Made by a program: the position numbers and the translations under genes. DNA of 64,000 nucleotides from Planctomycetaceae bacterium (GTDB lineage Bacteria; Planctomycetota; Planctomycetia; Planctomycetales; Planctomycetaceae), in NCBI GenBank assembly GCA_021732845.1, contig JAKFUF010000040.1, positions 1-64,000 of the forward strand. Direction: 5' to 3'. The notes under the pieces were generated by a model. The model saw only the letters and a list, made by a program, of their open reading frames with translations, did no database searches and had not been told where the DNA came from. Below are positions 1 through 8,980 of this stretch, piece by piece. Within the stretch, counting starts at the first letter, position 1. Every line of letters begins with the position of its first letter.

Positions 1-1
1 C

Positions 2-1573
2 TTTGGCGGCGGTGGTGGCCACTTCGGCGGTGGAGGGGGCTCGCACTTCGGTGGCGGTCGCATGGGAGGGGGCGGCTTCAGTGGTGGCAATTTTGGGGGC
101 GCCCGCGCAGGCGGCAGCTTCTCTGGCCGCTCCCTGGGAGGCAGTTCCTTCCGTGGCGGCTCGATTGGTCGCAGTTCCTTCGGCGGTGGGAGCTTCTCCG
201 GACGCTCCTTGGGAGGCAGTTCCTTCCGGAGTGGTAACATCGGCGGTGGTTCATCGTTCCGCGGTGGGAACTTCGGAGGTTCGTCCTTCGCCAGCCGTCA
301 CGGCGGATTCGGTGGTTCGAATTTCGGTCGTGCGGGAATCAACGGCGGCTTCAACCGTTCGGGGTTCGGCGGGTATAACCGCTCTGGATTCAATCGCGGC
401 ATCGGCCGTGCCGGCTACGGTGGGACCAGCTTCGCCAGCCGGCATGGCAACTTTGGCGGATACGGCGGCTACCGCGGCAACATCATCAATAGCTACTACG
501 GTCGCAGCGGATACTATGGAGGCCGTGGCTTCGGTTACGGCGGACTCGGATACGGCTACGGACGTGGCTACGGTTATGGCCGCGGTTTCGGCTATGGCCT
601 CGGATACGGACTAGGCTACGGTCGCTACGGGTACGGTTTCGGCCGTGGCTTCGGACTTGGATATGGCTTGGGCTACGGTCTCGGCGGGCTTGGGTTCGGC
701 TACGGCCTCGGTGGCTTCGGCTACGGCCTGGGCGGCCTGGGATACGGTCGCTTCGGCTATGGTGGTTACGGTTACGGTGGTGGCTACGGTTACGGTGGTG
801 GCTACGGCGGATATGGTGGGTACGGCCCCGCCTATGTCGCGAACACTCCCATCTACACCACGGGAACGAACGCCGCCCCAGTTCAATACGCTGACGCGAG
901 CGGCTCGATTGCCCTGCAGGACGTAGCCGCGAACAGTGTCGCGGCCACTTCCGGCAGTTTCGCCGAAAAGGGCGAAGCGGCCTTCAAGAACGGCGACTAC
1001 AAGGGGGCCGCGTACAACCTGCGCCACGCAACGGTGGACGACCCACAGAACCCGGTGGTTGCACTGATGCTGGCGCAGTCGCTGTTCGCCGCGGGAAGCT
1101 TCAACGAAGCGGCCGGCGCGACGCAAGCGGCGATGAGTACCATGCCCAAGGAGCAATGGGGAGTTGTGGTCAGCAATTACAAGGAGCTGTACGGCAGGAC
1201 GCAGGACTACACGGATCAGTTGCGGACCCTGGAAAAGGCTGTCGCCGACAAACCCGATGATCCCGCACCGCGGTTCCTATTGGGATATCACTACGCCTAT
1301 TTGGGCTATCCAGCACAGTCCGTGGCTCAGCTCGACCGCGTGCTGAAGAACAATCCACAGGACGCGATGGCCAAGCAGTTGCGCGACGAGATGGCTGCCA
1401 AGTTGCCGAAGCCAGCCGCTCCGGCGGCCCAGGTTCCGGTGGAACCAGCGGTCGTCCCCCCGACAACCTCCGGATCGTTGCAGATCCAGTCGATGCGGTC
1501 GGTTGCCGAGGCGTTTCACTACTTCCCAGCAACTGAGCCCGCTCCGGCTCTGGCGGATAATGTGACGCCGTAA
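2..1573 (+). CDS. Gly/Tyr-rich low-complexity protein with C-terminal TPR domain (5' truncated)
   Basis: The reading frame is open from base 2, so the true start lies outside the window; the first internal ATG is at 62. Roughly the first 275 visible residues are almost wholly Gly, Tyr, Phe, Ser and Arg in short repeats (GGSSFRGG-like first, then GYGLGYG-like). The last ~200 residues are ordinary globular sequence with two to three tetratricopeptide-like helical pairs, for example around the KNGDYKGAAYNLRHA and YLGYPAQSVAQLDRVL stretches. TPR units usually bind proteins, and Gly/Tyr-rich segments are typical of structural or surface proteins; both roles are inference here. The 5' end is missing, so export signals cannot be judged. 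A strong terminator follows the stop codon. Confidence 0.75.
   Translation, partial: FGGGGGHFGGGGGSHFGGGRMGGGGFSGGNFGGARAGGSFSGRSLGGSSFRGGSIGRSSFGGGSFSGRSLGGSSFRSGNIGGGSSFRGGNFGGSSFASRHGGFGGSNFGRAGINGGFNRSGFGGYNRSGFNRGIGRAGYGGTSFASRHGNFGGYGGYRGNIINSYYGRSGYYGGRGFGYGGLGYGYGRGYGYGRGFGYGLGYGLGYGRYGYGFGRGFGLGYGLGYGLGGLGFGYGLGGFGYGLGGLGYGRFGYGGYGYGGGYGYGGGYGGYGGYGPAYVANTPIYTTGTNAAPVQYADASGSIALQDVAANSVAATSGSFAEKGEAAFKNGDYKGAAYNLRHATVDDPQNPVVALMLAQSLFAAGSFNEAAGATQAAMSTMPKEQWGVVVSNYKELYGRTQDYTDQLRTLEKAVADKPDDPAPRFLLGYHYAYLGYPAQSVAQLDRVLKNNPQDAMAKQLRDEMAAKLPKPAAPAAQVPVEPAVVPPTTSGSLQIQSMRSVAEAFHYFPATEPAPALADNVTP
62..835 (+). repeat. Gly/Tyr/Phe-rich coding low-complexity repeat
   Basis: Degenerate in-frame repeats rich in GGC, GGT and TAC codons. 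An early part is built on GG-S-F/R-GG motifs and a later part (from about 500) on GYG, GFG and GLG motifs. The opposite strand and other frames also stay open here purely because of composition, so long frames overlapping this block should not be taken as genes. Confidence 0.8.
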
Positions 1574-1606
1574 GTCTTCCCCCCATCAATGCCGAGAGCG
1601 TGAGTG

Positions 1607-1642
1607 TGCCACGGTCGAGAGCTTCTCGACCGTGGCATTTTT
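1607..1642 (+). terminator. Rho-independent terminator after the Gly-rich gene
   Basis: A 13-bp perfect stem (TGCCACGGTCGAG at 1607-1619 pairing with 1625-1637) with a 5-nt loop is followed at once by TTTTT at 1638-1642. It sits 34 nt after the stop codon of the plus-strand gene, in the convergent gap with the P-type ATPase gene. Confidence 0.85.
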
Positions 1643-1744
1643 CGCGGCATTTTTCGTGGCATCTGGCCGGCACGTCGACCAAGGGATGAAGCACAAGTTC
1701 GATTGAGCCTCAGGTTCACATCCACCCGCTCGCCAAAGCGATCA

Positions 1745-4231
1745 TCAACGGCTGACATGTTCGGTGAGTTGACCATCCGTCCGCAGCGAATACAGCATTG
1801 GCACTTGAGCCATGGGATCCGGCGGTGGGGCGAGGCGGGGCTTGAGGCGTGCCAGCCGCAGGCTGTTCAGAACGACACAAACGCTGCTGGCGGCCATGGC
1901 GGCGCTGGCCAGCATGGGATGCAGTTCCAGCCCCCAGCGGGAAAAGACGCCGGCAGCCACGGGAATCGCGAGGAGGTTGTAGACGAAGGCCAGGAACAGG
2001 TTTTGCCGGACCACGCGAAACGTTGCGCGGGCGAGATCGAGCAGATTGACGACGCCGCGCAAGTCGGCCCCGAGCAGCGTGGCGTCACTGGCTTCGATCG
2101 CCACATCCGTTCCCGAGCCGAGGGCGATCCCGACGTCAGCCGCGGCCAGTGCCGGGGCATCGTTCAAGCCGTCACCCACCATCGCCACGGTGCGGCGAAA
2201 CCGCTGCTCGTCGCGGATATGGGCCACCTTTTCGTGGGGCAGCGTGCTGGCCCAGACTTCATCAATGCCAACCGCGCGGCCCACCGCATCGGCCGTGGCA
2301 TGGTTGTCGCCGGTGACCATCACCACCCGCAGCTTGAGCCGGTGCAGCGCGGTGACCACTTCCCGGGCGTTCGCCTTGATGGCGTCTTCGACGACGATGA
2401 CGGCGGCCGGGGATTCATTGACGGCCACGAACACGACGGTTCGGTCGGGTGTTGAGACGGACTGAGCCACGGTTTCGAGGGCGGCGGGCTTGATGCCCAG
2501 TTCGTGCATGAGCTGCAGGTTGCCGATCGCCAGCCGCCTGGATTCGGGACCGGTTGTCGTACCAACGATGCCGCGGCCCGGACGGTTTTCAAACATGCCG
2601 GGGGAGGCCACGAACTGGAACTGCTGCCGCGCATATCGCACGATCGCCTCGCCGACCGGGTGTTCCGAATGCTGTTCGAGACTCGCCACCCACCCCAACA
2701 GCTCGGGGGAACTCCAACGAACGCCGGGAATCAGCCGGAACTCGGTCACGCGTGGCCGGCCCTCGGTCAGCGTGCCGGTTTTATCGAGCACAATCGAATC
2801 CAGCCGCTGCGTGGCTTCCAGGACCGCACCAGATTTGACCAGCACGCCGAGTTCCGCCCCGCGCCCCATCGCAACCATTAACGCCGTTGGCGTGGCCAGC
2901 CCCAGCGCGCAGGGGCAGGCAATGATCAGCACGCTGACCGCGTGCATCAACGCCTGGGACCAGGCTTGGTCCAGCGGGCTGATGCTCCACCAGACGACCG
3001 CCGTGACCACCGCGATGGCCAACACCACCGGCACGAACACCGCGCTCACCCGGTCGGCGAGTTTGGCAATGGGTGCCTTCGACCCCTGTGCGTCGCGGAC
3101 CAGCCGGACGATGCGGGCCAGGGCAGTTTCGTCTCCCACCCGATCGGCGCGAAATTGAAAGCTGCCGTTCTTGTTCAGCGTTCCGCCGCTGACGCTCGCC
3201 CCCGCCTTCTTCGCCACCGGCCAGGGCTCGCCCGTCAGCATCGACTCATCCACGGTCGATTGCCCGGTGGTCACGGTTCCATCCACGGCGATCCGTTCGC
3301 CCGGCCGCACCACGACGATGTCGCCCGGCAGCACATCGGCGACGGAGACTCTGACCTCCTTCCCCCCAAGGAGCACATGCGCCTGCTCCGGCTGCAGATC
3401 CAGCAGTTTACGGATCGCCTGCGAGGTTCTGCCCCGGGCCCGTTCCTCCAGCAACCGGCCGAGCAACACAAAGCAAACGATGACGGTGGCTGATTCGTAA
3501 TAGACCGGCGTGCCGTGTTGATGTGCCACGGAGACGTGGCGAACGGTGGCCCAGACGCTCGCTCCATAGGCCGCGCTGACCCCCAGGGCGATCAGCGTGT
3601 TCATCTCCGCGGCACCATGCCGCAGGGCCTTCCAGGCTCCGCTAAAAAACGGTGCGCCGGCGACAAACACGACCGGCGTGGTGAGCGTCAGCAGCAGCCA
3701 GTCCCGGCCGGGAAACGTCCACTCGGCCATGCTGATGACGACCACCGGCAGCGACAGCAGCGTGGCTCCAATCAGCATGCCCCAAGCGTGCCAATCGATG
3801 GGCGCGGACTCTTTGCCTCGGTCAGCCGACAGCGGCTGAGCGACATAGCCGGCGGAGGTCACGGCCTGCTGCAGCGCCGCCTGCATGGCAGCCCGATCTG
3901 GATCGGCGACAGGTTTCGCCAACTCGACGCGGGCCTCGCGCGTGGCCAAGTTGACTGCAGCCGCCTTTACGCCAGCGACGCGCGCCAAAGCCCCTTCGAC
4001 GCGCGCCACGCAACTCGCGCAGTGCATCCCGTCGATTTGCAGGGACAATTGTGATGTTTGAGGCTCGATGTTCGACCTCGGTTCAATGACATTGGGCTGC
4101 GAACCTGACCAAGTCTGGAGGTCGCAGTTGGTCCGCGTACAGGCAGGTTTGAGCGGGGAACAAAGGCTGCCGGACACATCTGGATTCGGCTCTATTTCAA
4201 AACGACGAGGCCTCGCAAACGATTCCTCCAA
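1745..4231 (-). CDS. copA: Copper-type heavy-metal translocating P-type ATPase
   Basis: P1B-type ATPase of about 828 residues that exports Cu(+)-like metal across the inner membrane at the cost of ATP. It has an N-terminal HMA metal-binding domain with GMHCASC (residues ~68-74), membrane helices from about residue 145, the transmembrane metal-site motif CPC in ACPCALG (~437-443), the phosphorylation motif DKTGTLTEG (~481) and the hinge motif GDGLNDAP (~683). The CPC motif and single CxxC HMA domain fit the copper/silver group rather than zinc/cadmium. The furthest upstream start is TTG at 4231; no ATG lies between it and the HMA domain, so a GTG further in is also possible and the first ~58 residues may be leader. 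A candidate promoter and palindromic operator lie 80-105 bp upstream. No chaperone or regulator gene is adjacent. Confidence 0.93.
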   Translation of the reverse strand: MEESFARPRRFEIEPNPDVSGSLCSPLKPACTRTNCDLQTWSGSQPNVIEPRSNIEPQTSQLSLQIDGMHCASCVARVEGALARVAGVKAAAVNLATREARVELAKPVADPDRAAMQAALQQAVTSAGYVAQPLSADRGKESAPIDWHAWGMLIGATLLSLPVVVISMAEWTFPGRDWLLLTLTTPVVFVAGAPFFSGAWKALRHGAAEMNTLIALGVSAAYGASVWATVRHVSVAHQHGTPVYYESATVIVCFVLLGRLLEERARGRTSQAIRKLLDLQPEQAHVLLGGKEVRVSVADVLPGDIVVVRPGERIAVDGTVTTGQSTVDESMLTGEPWPVAKKAGASVSGGTLNKNGSFQFRADRVGDETALARIVRLVRDAQGSKAPIAKLADRVSAVFVPVVLAIAVVTAVVWWSISPLDQAWSQALMHAVSVLIIACPCALGLATPTALMVAMGRGAELGVLVKSGAVLEATQRLDSIVLDKTGTLTEGRPRVTEFRLIPGVRWSSPELLGWVASLEQHSEHPVGEAIVRYARQQFQFVASPGMFENRPGRGIVGTTTGPESRRLAIGNLQLMHELGIKPAALETVAQSVSTPDRTVVFVAVNESPAAVIVVEDAIKANAREVVTALHRLKLRVVMVTGDNHATADAVGRAVGIDEVWASTLPHEKVAHIRDEQRFRRTVAMVGDGLNDAPALAAADVGIALGSGTDVAIEASDATLLGADLRGVVNLLDLARATFRVVRQNLFLAFVYNLLAIPVAAGVFSRWGLELHPMLASAAMAASSVCVVLNSLRLARLKPRLAPPPDPMAQVPMLYSLRTDGQLTEHVSR

Positions 4232-4308
4232 TGTTCTCCAGGAAACATTTCTCTGTCACCAGGAGATACGGTCACCCTTCAGGTGATTGAGCGAATCTCA
4301 TGCCTGCC

Positions 4309-4335
4309 ATTATACCATTCAATGGTATCGGTCAA
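4309..4335 (-). promoter_or_regulatory. Candidate promoter of the copper ATPase gene
   Basis: On the minus strand, TTGACC (4335-4330) is followed after 15 nt by a perfect TATAAT (4314-4309), pointing at the ATPase gene whose start is about 80 nt downstream. The 15-nt spacer is shorter than the usual 17. The spacer and the start of the -10 element are occupied by the 17-bp palindrome reported separately. Confidence 0.5.
4312..4328. promoter_or_regulatory. Perfect palindrome overlapping the copA -10 region (candidate operator)
   Basis: ATACCATT-C-AATGGTAT is a perfect 8-1-8 inverted repeat lying between the -35 and -10 elements and overlapping the latter. A repressor bound here would block transcription of the metal ATPase. 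The outer TACC...GGTA bases recall copper-responsive repressor sites of the CsoR type, but the match is loose and no regulator gene is nearby. Confidence 0.5.
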
Positions 4336-4717
4336 CCGTGAAGTTCGCCTGTCAGCGACCACCAGCGACACCTCCCACGCTTCACCCGCGCGAAGACCAC
4401 CAGCCGGTTCCGCTCCTTCCTGCTGGTCACAGAATGTGAAATTTCCATTGGTCTCCGACAGGGAGCGTTCAAAAGCCTCATCGGCTCATGTCAATCCCGG
4501 TTGATTGCCGCGAGGACCCTTCGTTTCGCAACACCCAACTACCCAACCACCCCCGGGTGTGATTGAAAATACCATCTGTCGGGAATAGAGTTGGTTTCAG
4601 TCATTTCAGGTGACTCACGTGCGCGTAAAGGGTTGAACCCACCTGAGGCTTGCTCACTTCCGCCTTCTTCCTGCCTGCGAACGCGCACTCCGGGCGACCT
4701 GTTGGGATAGAAGTGCC
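4336..4717. other. Intergenic stretch without recognisable gene
   Basis: Between the copA promoter region and the ankyrin gene. No convincing coding frame or RNA gene is seen; it presumably carries the ankyrin gene's promoter. Confidence 0.5.
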
Positions 4718-5902
4718 ATGCCTCGTTTTCTCCCCCTCCGCGCCAGTGTCGAGTGGCTCAAGAAGACCGCCAAGGACCGGCTCGACGAACTCCGCCTGTC
4801 ATCCCCCGAAGCCAAGCTTCACGACGCCCAGCTCGAACTCGCCCGCGAGTACGGCTTTCCGAACTGGCGGGCGATGATCGAACATGTGGAGACGGTTCGC
4901 GAGCAGTTGCAAAAAGTGTTCCCCGTGCTGGCCACGTTTCCCATCGCCAAGGAAACGATCGACCCGAACGACCCGCAATTGTTGAGTCTGCTGGAGGCGG
5001 TGCGTGCCGGAGATGTTGCTGTCGTCTCCCAAATCCTCGCCGTCCGTCCGGCACTGGCCAGTTCCTACGGTCCATGGGGACAGACGGCACTGCATGTCGC
5101 CGCACAGTTCAACGATGCGCGGCTGGCCATTGTCCTACTGGCGCATGACGCCGATCCAGATCTGCAGATCCGCGATTCCGGCCACAACGCACTGTCCTGG
5201 GCGGCGACCTGTCATGCCATGGACTTTGCGCGGGCCTTGGTGAGGCTGGCTGTTCAGCCGGACCTGTACGCCGCCGCGGGGCTGGGACTGTTGGAACAGG
5301 TGCAGGGCTCATTTGCCGAAGACGGCACGTTGCGTCCCGGGGCTGCGTGGACCGGAAGCACGCGAAGAGAGCCTTCAGGGGCACGCCTTCCCTGCCCGCC
5401 AACCGCTGCGGTCGACCAAATCTCTGATTCGCTGTGCCACGCCAGCCGGAACGGGCAAACGCCGGTCGTTCAATTCTTGCTGGGCAAGCCTCACGACCTG
5501 GCATTCCGGTCGTTTCTGGGAGCCACGGCGCTGCACTGGGCCAGTTTCAGCGGGTCTGAAGAAACGATCAACCTGTTGAAGTCCGCCGGTTCGGATCCAA
5601 ATGCCGTCGACGACTGTTTCGGCGTGACTCCCCGCTATTTTGGCATCTGCGCCGCCGCGAGTTGGGGCCTGCTGTTCAAGGTCCAGGCGTTGGTGCGGCA
5701 CGATGCATCGCTGGCTTCGTGGGAGGGTGGACCGACGACGGCACTCCACGAGGCTGCCGCAGGGGGCCACGTCGACATCGTACGGTTCCTGCTGGAACAC
5801 GGTGCCGACGGCAGTATCGTCGACGACCGCAACCATACGCCGCTCGACCGTGCCATCGAACAGGGCCACCAAGGTGTCATGGCGATTTTGCGCAATGGAT
5901 GA
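4718..5902 (+). CDS. Ankyrin-repeat protein
   Basis: A 394-residue protein without signal peptide. The first ~60 residues carry a short helical module ending in a GFPNWRAMIEHV-like motif that commonly precedes ankyrin repeats in bacterial proteins. Ankyrin repeats then occupy about residues 85-180 (for example the GQTALHVAAQ repeat) and about 255-394 (GATALHWASFSG, TTALHEAAAGGHVDIVRFLL, HTPLDRAIEQGH). The section between is rich in Pro and Arg and less regular. Ankyrin repeats bind other proteins; no enzymatic domain is visible, so a cytoplasmic binding role is the most that can be said. Start is ATG at 4718. Confidence 0.85.
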   Translation: MPRFLPLRASVEWLKKTAKDRLDELRLSSPEAKLHDAQLELAREYGFPNWRAMIEHVETVREQLQKVFPVLATFPIAKETIDPNDPQLLSLLEAVRAGDVAVVSQILAVRPALASSYGPWGQTALHVAAQFNDARLAIVLLAHDADPDLQIRDSGHNALSWAATCHAMDFARALVRLAVQPDLYAAAGLGLLEQVQGSFAEDGTLRPGAAWTGSTRREPSGARLPCPPTAAVDQISDSLCHASRNGQTPVVQFLLGKPHDLAFRSFLGATALHWASFSGSEETINLLKSAGSDPNAVDDCFGVTPRYFGICAAASWGLLFKVQALVRHDASLASWEGGPTTALHEAAAGGHVDIVRFLLEHGADGSIVDDRNHTPLDRAIEQGHQGVMAILRNG

Positions 5903-6054
5903 GGGCGGATTGGCAATCGTCCGAGCGGCTTGAACCCGAGACCAGTCGACCGGTGTTGACTGGTTCAGGTTCCAGCACGACTGGTATCATCCGGCCCTCC
6001 GATGGCCACAATATCGCATGGCGGTCCGTGGCATTCCGAACGTGAGCCCAAACC

Positions 6055-6345
6055 ATGTCAAAACCCAAGCGAACCGCCGCCGAAAAGAGGGCGCGCCGTG
6101 AACGAAAGCGGAAGTTCATGACGGTCTTCATCAATGGAAAGCAAAAGCGTGTTCCGCGTCCCCCGATGATTGGGGGGCTGCCGGTCGAAGAGTTCATCGC
6201 CCGGAATGCCGATCCCATCTGGCTGCATCAGTGCGGGCTGTGGGAGTACATGACCCCCGAGGATCTTGAGGCCGAATCGCAGCCCTTGGAATATGACAGC
6301 CGACGCGGCATGCCGCCCATCGAGTCTCTTGACGTCCCTTTTTGA
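6055..6345 (+). CDS. Small basic protein of unknown function
   Basis: A 96-residue protein that I do not recognise. The first ~40 residues are very basic (KRTAAEKRARRERKRKF), which suggests nucleic-acid or ribosome binding; the rest is mixed and contains a conserved-looking segment PPMIGGLPVEEFI and an acidic end. ATG start at 6055. It ends 13 nt before the 2OG-oxygenase-like gene and is probably cotranscribed with it. Confidence 0.65.
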   Translation: MSKPKRTAAEKRARRERKRKFMTVFINGKQKRVPRPPMIGGLPVEEFIARNADPIWLHQCGLWEYMTPEDLEAESQPLEYDSRRGMPPIESLDVPF

Positions 6346-6358
6346 TGCGAGGTGAGTT

Positions 6359-8671
6359 TTGGACTCCAGCCTGAGCAGCGCGCAGTGGCTCTCGAAAGCC
6401 GTCACGAATGCGACGAAGTCCGCGAAGTTCTGCGTCGCAGGAGCCCTTCAGTCCATCAACCCCGGACTTCAGGTCGAAGGGGTCGGCGTCATGCCGTTCC
6501 CCCTGAGACCCACGTCAACGACACGGCTCATCGCGGCCTGTGTGCCCGCGCCCTACGGCAAGGGAACGCAGACACTGCTCAACAAGAAGGTGCGCAACAC
6601 ACTGGAGCTTGATCCCGGCAAGTTCAGCCTTGGCGATCGGTGGAATGACGCCATCGCCGAGGAGACGCGCGACATCGCGGAGCAGCTTGGCCTGCCCGCG
6701 GATCACCTGGAGGCGCGCCTGTACAAGCTGCTGGTGTATGAGAAGGGCGGCTTTTTCCTGCCGCATCGCGACAGTGAGAAGCACGACCGGATGGTGGCCA
6801 GCCTGATCGTGGTGCTGCCCTATCCGTTTGACGGCGGGGCGCTGACCGTTCATCACGGAAACGCCAAACAGGTGTTGAAGTTCAGCGAGGCGGCAGGCGG
6901 AAGGGCACCCAGTTACGCGGCGTTCTATGCCGACTGCGAGCACGAGGTGTCGCAGGTCACCAGAGGCGTGCGGCTGTGCCTCGCCTACAATCTCGTCCTG
7001 ACGGAGAAACCGGCGAAGCCCTCCGGGTCCGCAAAACCCTCGGACGCGATCGAGCGGCTGGCGGGGTCAATCGTGGACTGGACGCTGAAACAGCGGACGA
7101 AGCCACTGGTGTTTGCCCTGGAGCATCAATACACGGAACGCGGACTGTCAGTCGACTTGTTGAAGGGGGCGGACCGCCAGCTTGCGGAACAGGTTGTGCC
7201 GGCCGCGGAAAAGGCGGGGTGCGCAGTCCATCTGGCACAGGTTTCCCGACACCTGATGCAGTTCGCTGACGATGGGAGTTTCGGGCGCGGATACCGGTCT
7301 CGGGGCGGCGCATCCCGAACCAAGATTGAAATCGGCGAGACCTACGAAGACGACCTGCATGCGTCCGAGTGGACCGACACCGAGGGGAAAAAACTGCCGT
7401 GGGGTGCGATTGCGTTCGATCCAACGGCCGTCATCTCCTCCACGCCGATCGACAAATGGACGCCCACGTCCGAGGAGTTCGAGGGGTATACGGGCAATGC
7501 GGGAAACACCCTCGACCGCTGGTACCACCGGTCGGCGATCGTTGTCTGGCACCGCGAAGACCAGTTCGAGGTGATCGCCAGCAGCGGAGCGTATGACAGC
7601 ATCCCGCTGTTCTGTTCCATGGTCTCCAAGCTGTCCAAAACGCCAAAAAAGAGGCGTGACGAATCCCGCAGCGCCTGCATCCGCTTCGCGCAGGCAATCA
7701 TCGTCCGGTGGCCGAGGCAGAATTCGGTCGCCCGGCGCCATTCAGCCCAAGGTGATTCGAAATTGGACAGCTTTCCGGTCGCTCTGCTGAAGCTGGCTGA
7801 CCGGGATGTGATCTCCCGGTTCCTGTCGAAACTGGCTGCCGAGGATTCTGCCCTCCCCTTGAGTTCATTTGTCGTGGATGCCTGTCGCGAGCTTGGCTGG
7901 AATGCGTTCGCTCCCGAGCTGAAGCTCCTCATGTCGGGGGAGTCTCGGGCTGGCGAAGCGCCGGCGTTCCGTGACATCGAGTGGTTGGAGGCCTTCTGCT
8001 GCGATGCGACGAAGGATCCGGGCAAACCGGCGCTCGCCCGTGCCTTGTGCGCGGTTGCCGCCAAACGCTTCTGCAAACCGCCACCACCGCGGTACAGCCA
8101 CTACCGCCGGGAACTGTCTGTTGAGGAACAGTCGCTTCCGCACCTGCTCAAGGCGCTGGTGGCCAGTGGCTGTGACCAGGAACTGTCGCAGGTGATCGGC
8201 TTCATCCAGGCCTCTCCGCAAGCCTTCGACACGGATGCCTGCCAGATTCCGTGCTTGAACAAGTTGATTCCCTGGTCACGCAAGCAGTCTGGCCAGGTGC
8301 CTGCACCTCTGACAGCGTGGCTCACGGCCATGAGACGGCAGCTTGAGGAAGCCACGGCCCGGAAGCCCGCGGCGCCGACCGACTGGGCTCGCCCGGCGGA
8401 GGTGAAGTGCCGTTGCGAATACTGCACGCAGCTCAACACGTTTCTGGCTGACCCGGCCAGCGAAGTGGGCCGCATCCCCGCCCGCGAAGACCGCCGTGTG
8501 CATCTGCTCGGCATGATTCGTACCCATCAGTGCGACGTCACGGACACCCTGGACCGCAGCCGCAGCCCGTTCTCGCTGGTGCTCAAGAAAACCAATGAGT
8601 CTCACAAACGAGCGGTCGCACGTTTTGACAAGAACGTGAAGCTGCTGGCGTCGCTGCCGGAAAAAAACTGA
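6359..8671 (+). CDS. Large 2-oxoglutarate/Fe(II) oxygenase-like protein
   Basis: A 770-residue protein. Residues ~120-210 resemble the double-stranded beta-helix of prolyl-4-hydroxylase-type dioxygenases: an H-x-D pair in FFLPHRDSEKHD (~135), then a distal His in CEHEVSQV (~193) and an Arg in TRGVRLCL (~202) that would bind 2-oxoglutarate. The remaining ~550 residues are unassigned, with a Cys cluster near residue 683 (KCRCEYCTQ) that could bind zinc. Substrate unknown; prolyl or other residue hydroxylation is only inferred from the fold. The only in-frame start near the preceding gene is TTG at 6359, behind a GAGGTGAG-like ribosome-binding site. A hairpin overlaps the stop codon. Confidence 0.75.
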   Translation: MDSSLSSAQWLSKAVTNATKSAKFCVAGALQSINPGLQVEGVGVMPFPLRPTSTTRLIAACVPAPYGKGTQTLLNKKVRNTLELDPGKFSLGDRWNDAIAEETRDIAEQLGLPADHLEARLYKLLVYEKGGFFLPHRDSEKHDRMVASLIVVLPYPFDGGALTVHHGNAKQVLKFSEAAGGRAPSYAAFYADCEHEVSQVTRGVRLCLAYNLVLTEKPAKPSGSAKPSDAIERLAGSIVDWTLKQRTKPLVFALEHQYTERGLSVDLLKGADRQLAEQVVPAAEKAGCAVHLAQVSRHLMQFADDGSFGRGYRSRGGASRTKIEIGETYEDDLHASEWTDTEGKKLPWGAIAFDPTAVISSTPIDKWTPTSEEFEGYTGNAGNTLDRWYHRSAIVVWHREDQFEVIASSGAYDSIPLFCSMVSKLSKTPKKRRDESRSACIRFAQAIIVRWPRQNSVARRHSAQGDSKLDSFPVALLKLADRDVISRFLSKLAAEDSALPLSSFVVDACRELGWNAFAPELKLLMSGESRAGEAPAFRDIEWLEAFCCDATKDPGKPALARALCAVAAKRFCKPPPPRYSHYRRELSVEEQSLPHLLKALVASGCDQELSQVIGFIQASPQAFDTDACQIPCLNKLIPWSRKQSGQVPAPLTAWLTAMRRQLEEATARKPAAPTDWARPAEVKCRCEYCTQLNTFLADPASEVGRIPAREDRRVHLLGMIRTHQCDVTDTLDRSRSPFSLVLKKTNESHKRAVARFDKNVKLLASLPEKN

Positions 8672-8696
8672 ATCTCTCCGCGGCGGGGAGAGATTC
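8670..8696 (+). terminator. Hairpin at the end of the oxygenase gene
   Basis: GAATCTCTCC (8670-8679) pairs perfectly with 8687-8696 across a 7-nt loop; it begins inside the TGA stop codon. No T-run follows, so termination is likely but not certain. Confidence 0.55.
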
Positions 8697-8796
8697 TGAC
8701 GCCAGCTCAAAACGTCACCCGACAGTTGACGAATTGGCCAAACCGCCAGCCGGCAAGACGATCTCAGGCTTCTCCCCGCTGCTCGCCTGGTCGCAT

Positions 8797-8947
8797 TACC
8801 GTGCTGCATGAAGGCCGTCAGATTTTCGCCTCGAAATATCTGCAGTTCCTCCCCAGCGAACAGGAACTGACTTTGGAAATCGAGCGGGAACGTAAACTGA
8901 TCGAGGCCGTCATCCAAGATGACAGCCTCGGTCAGGCAATCGAATAA
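8797..8947 (+). pseudogene. Possible C-terminal remnant of a nuclease-like gene
   Basis: About 50 codons (HEGRQIFASKYLQFLPSEQE, then a charged helix) read like the tail of a larger protein but have no plausible start or upstream domain. From memory the LPSE-EL-EIERE ending resembles the end of DUF1016/YhcG-type PDDEXK proteins; this is tentative. The rest of the 8697-8980 gap shows nothing else. Confidence 0.28.
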
Positions 8948-8980
8948 GAAATCGGCCCCAGCCGGCACGGCGGGCACCTC

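Noticed and set aside
62-835. CRISPR-like regular repeats in the Gly-rich gene
   Set aside because: The periodicity is in-frame codon repetition of Gly and Tyr, with no constant repeat or unique spacers.
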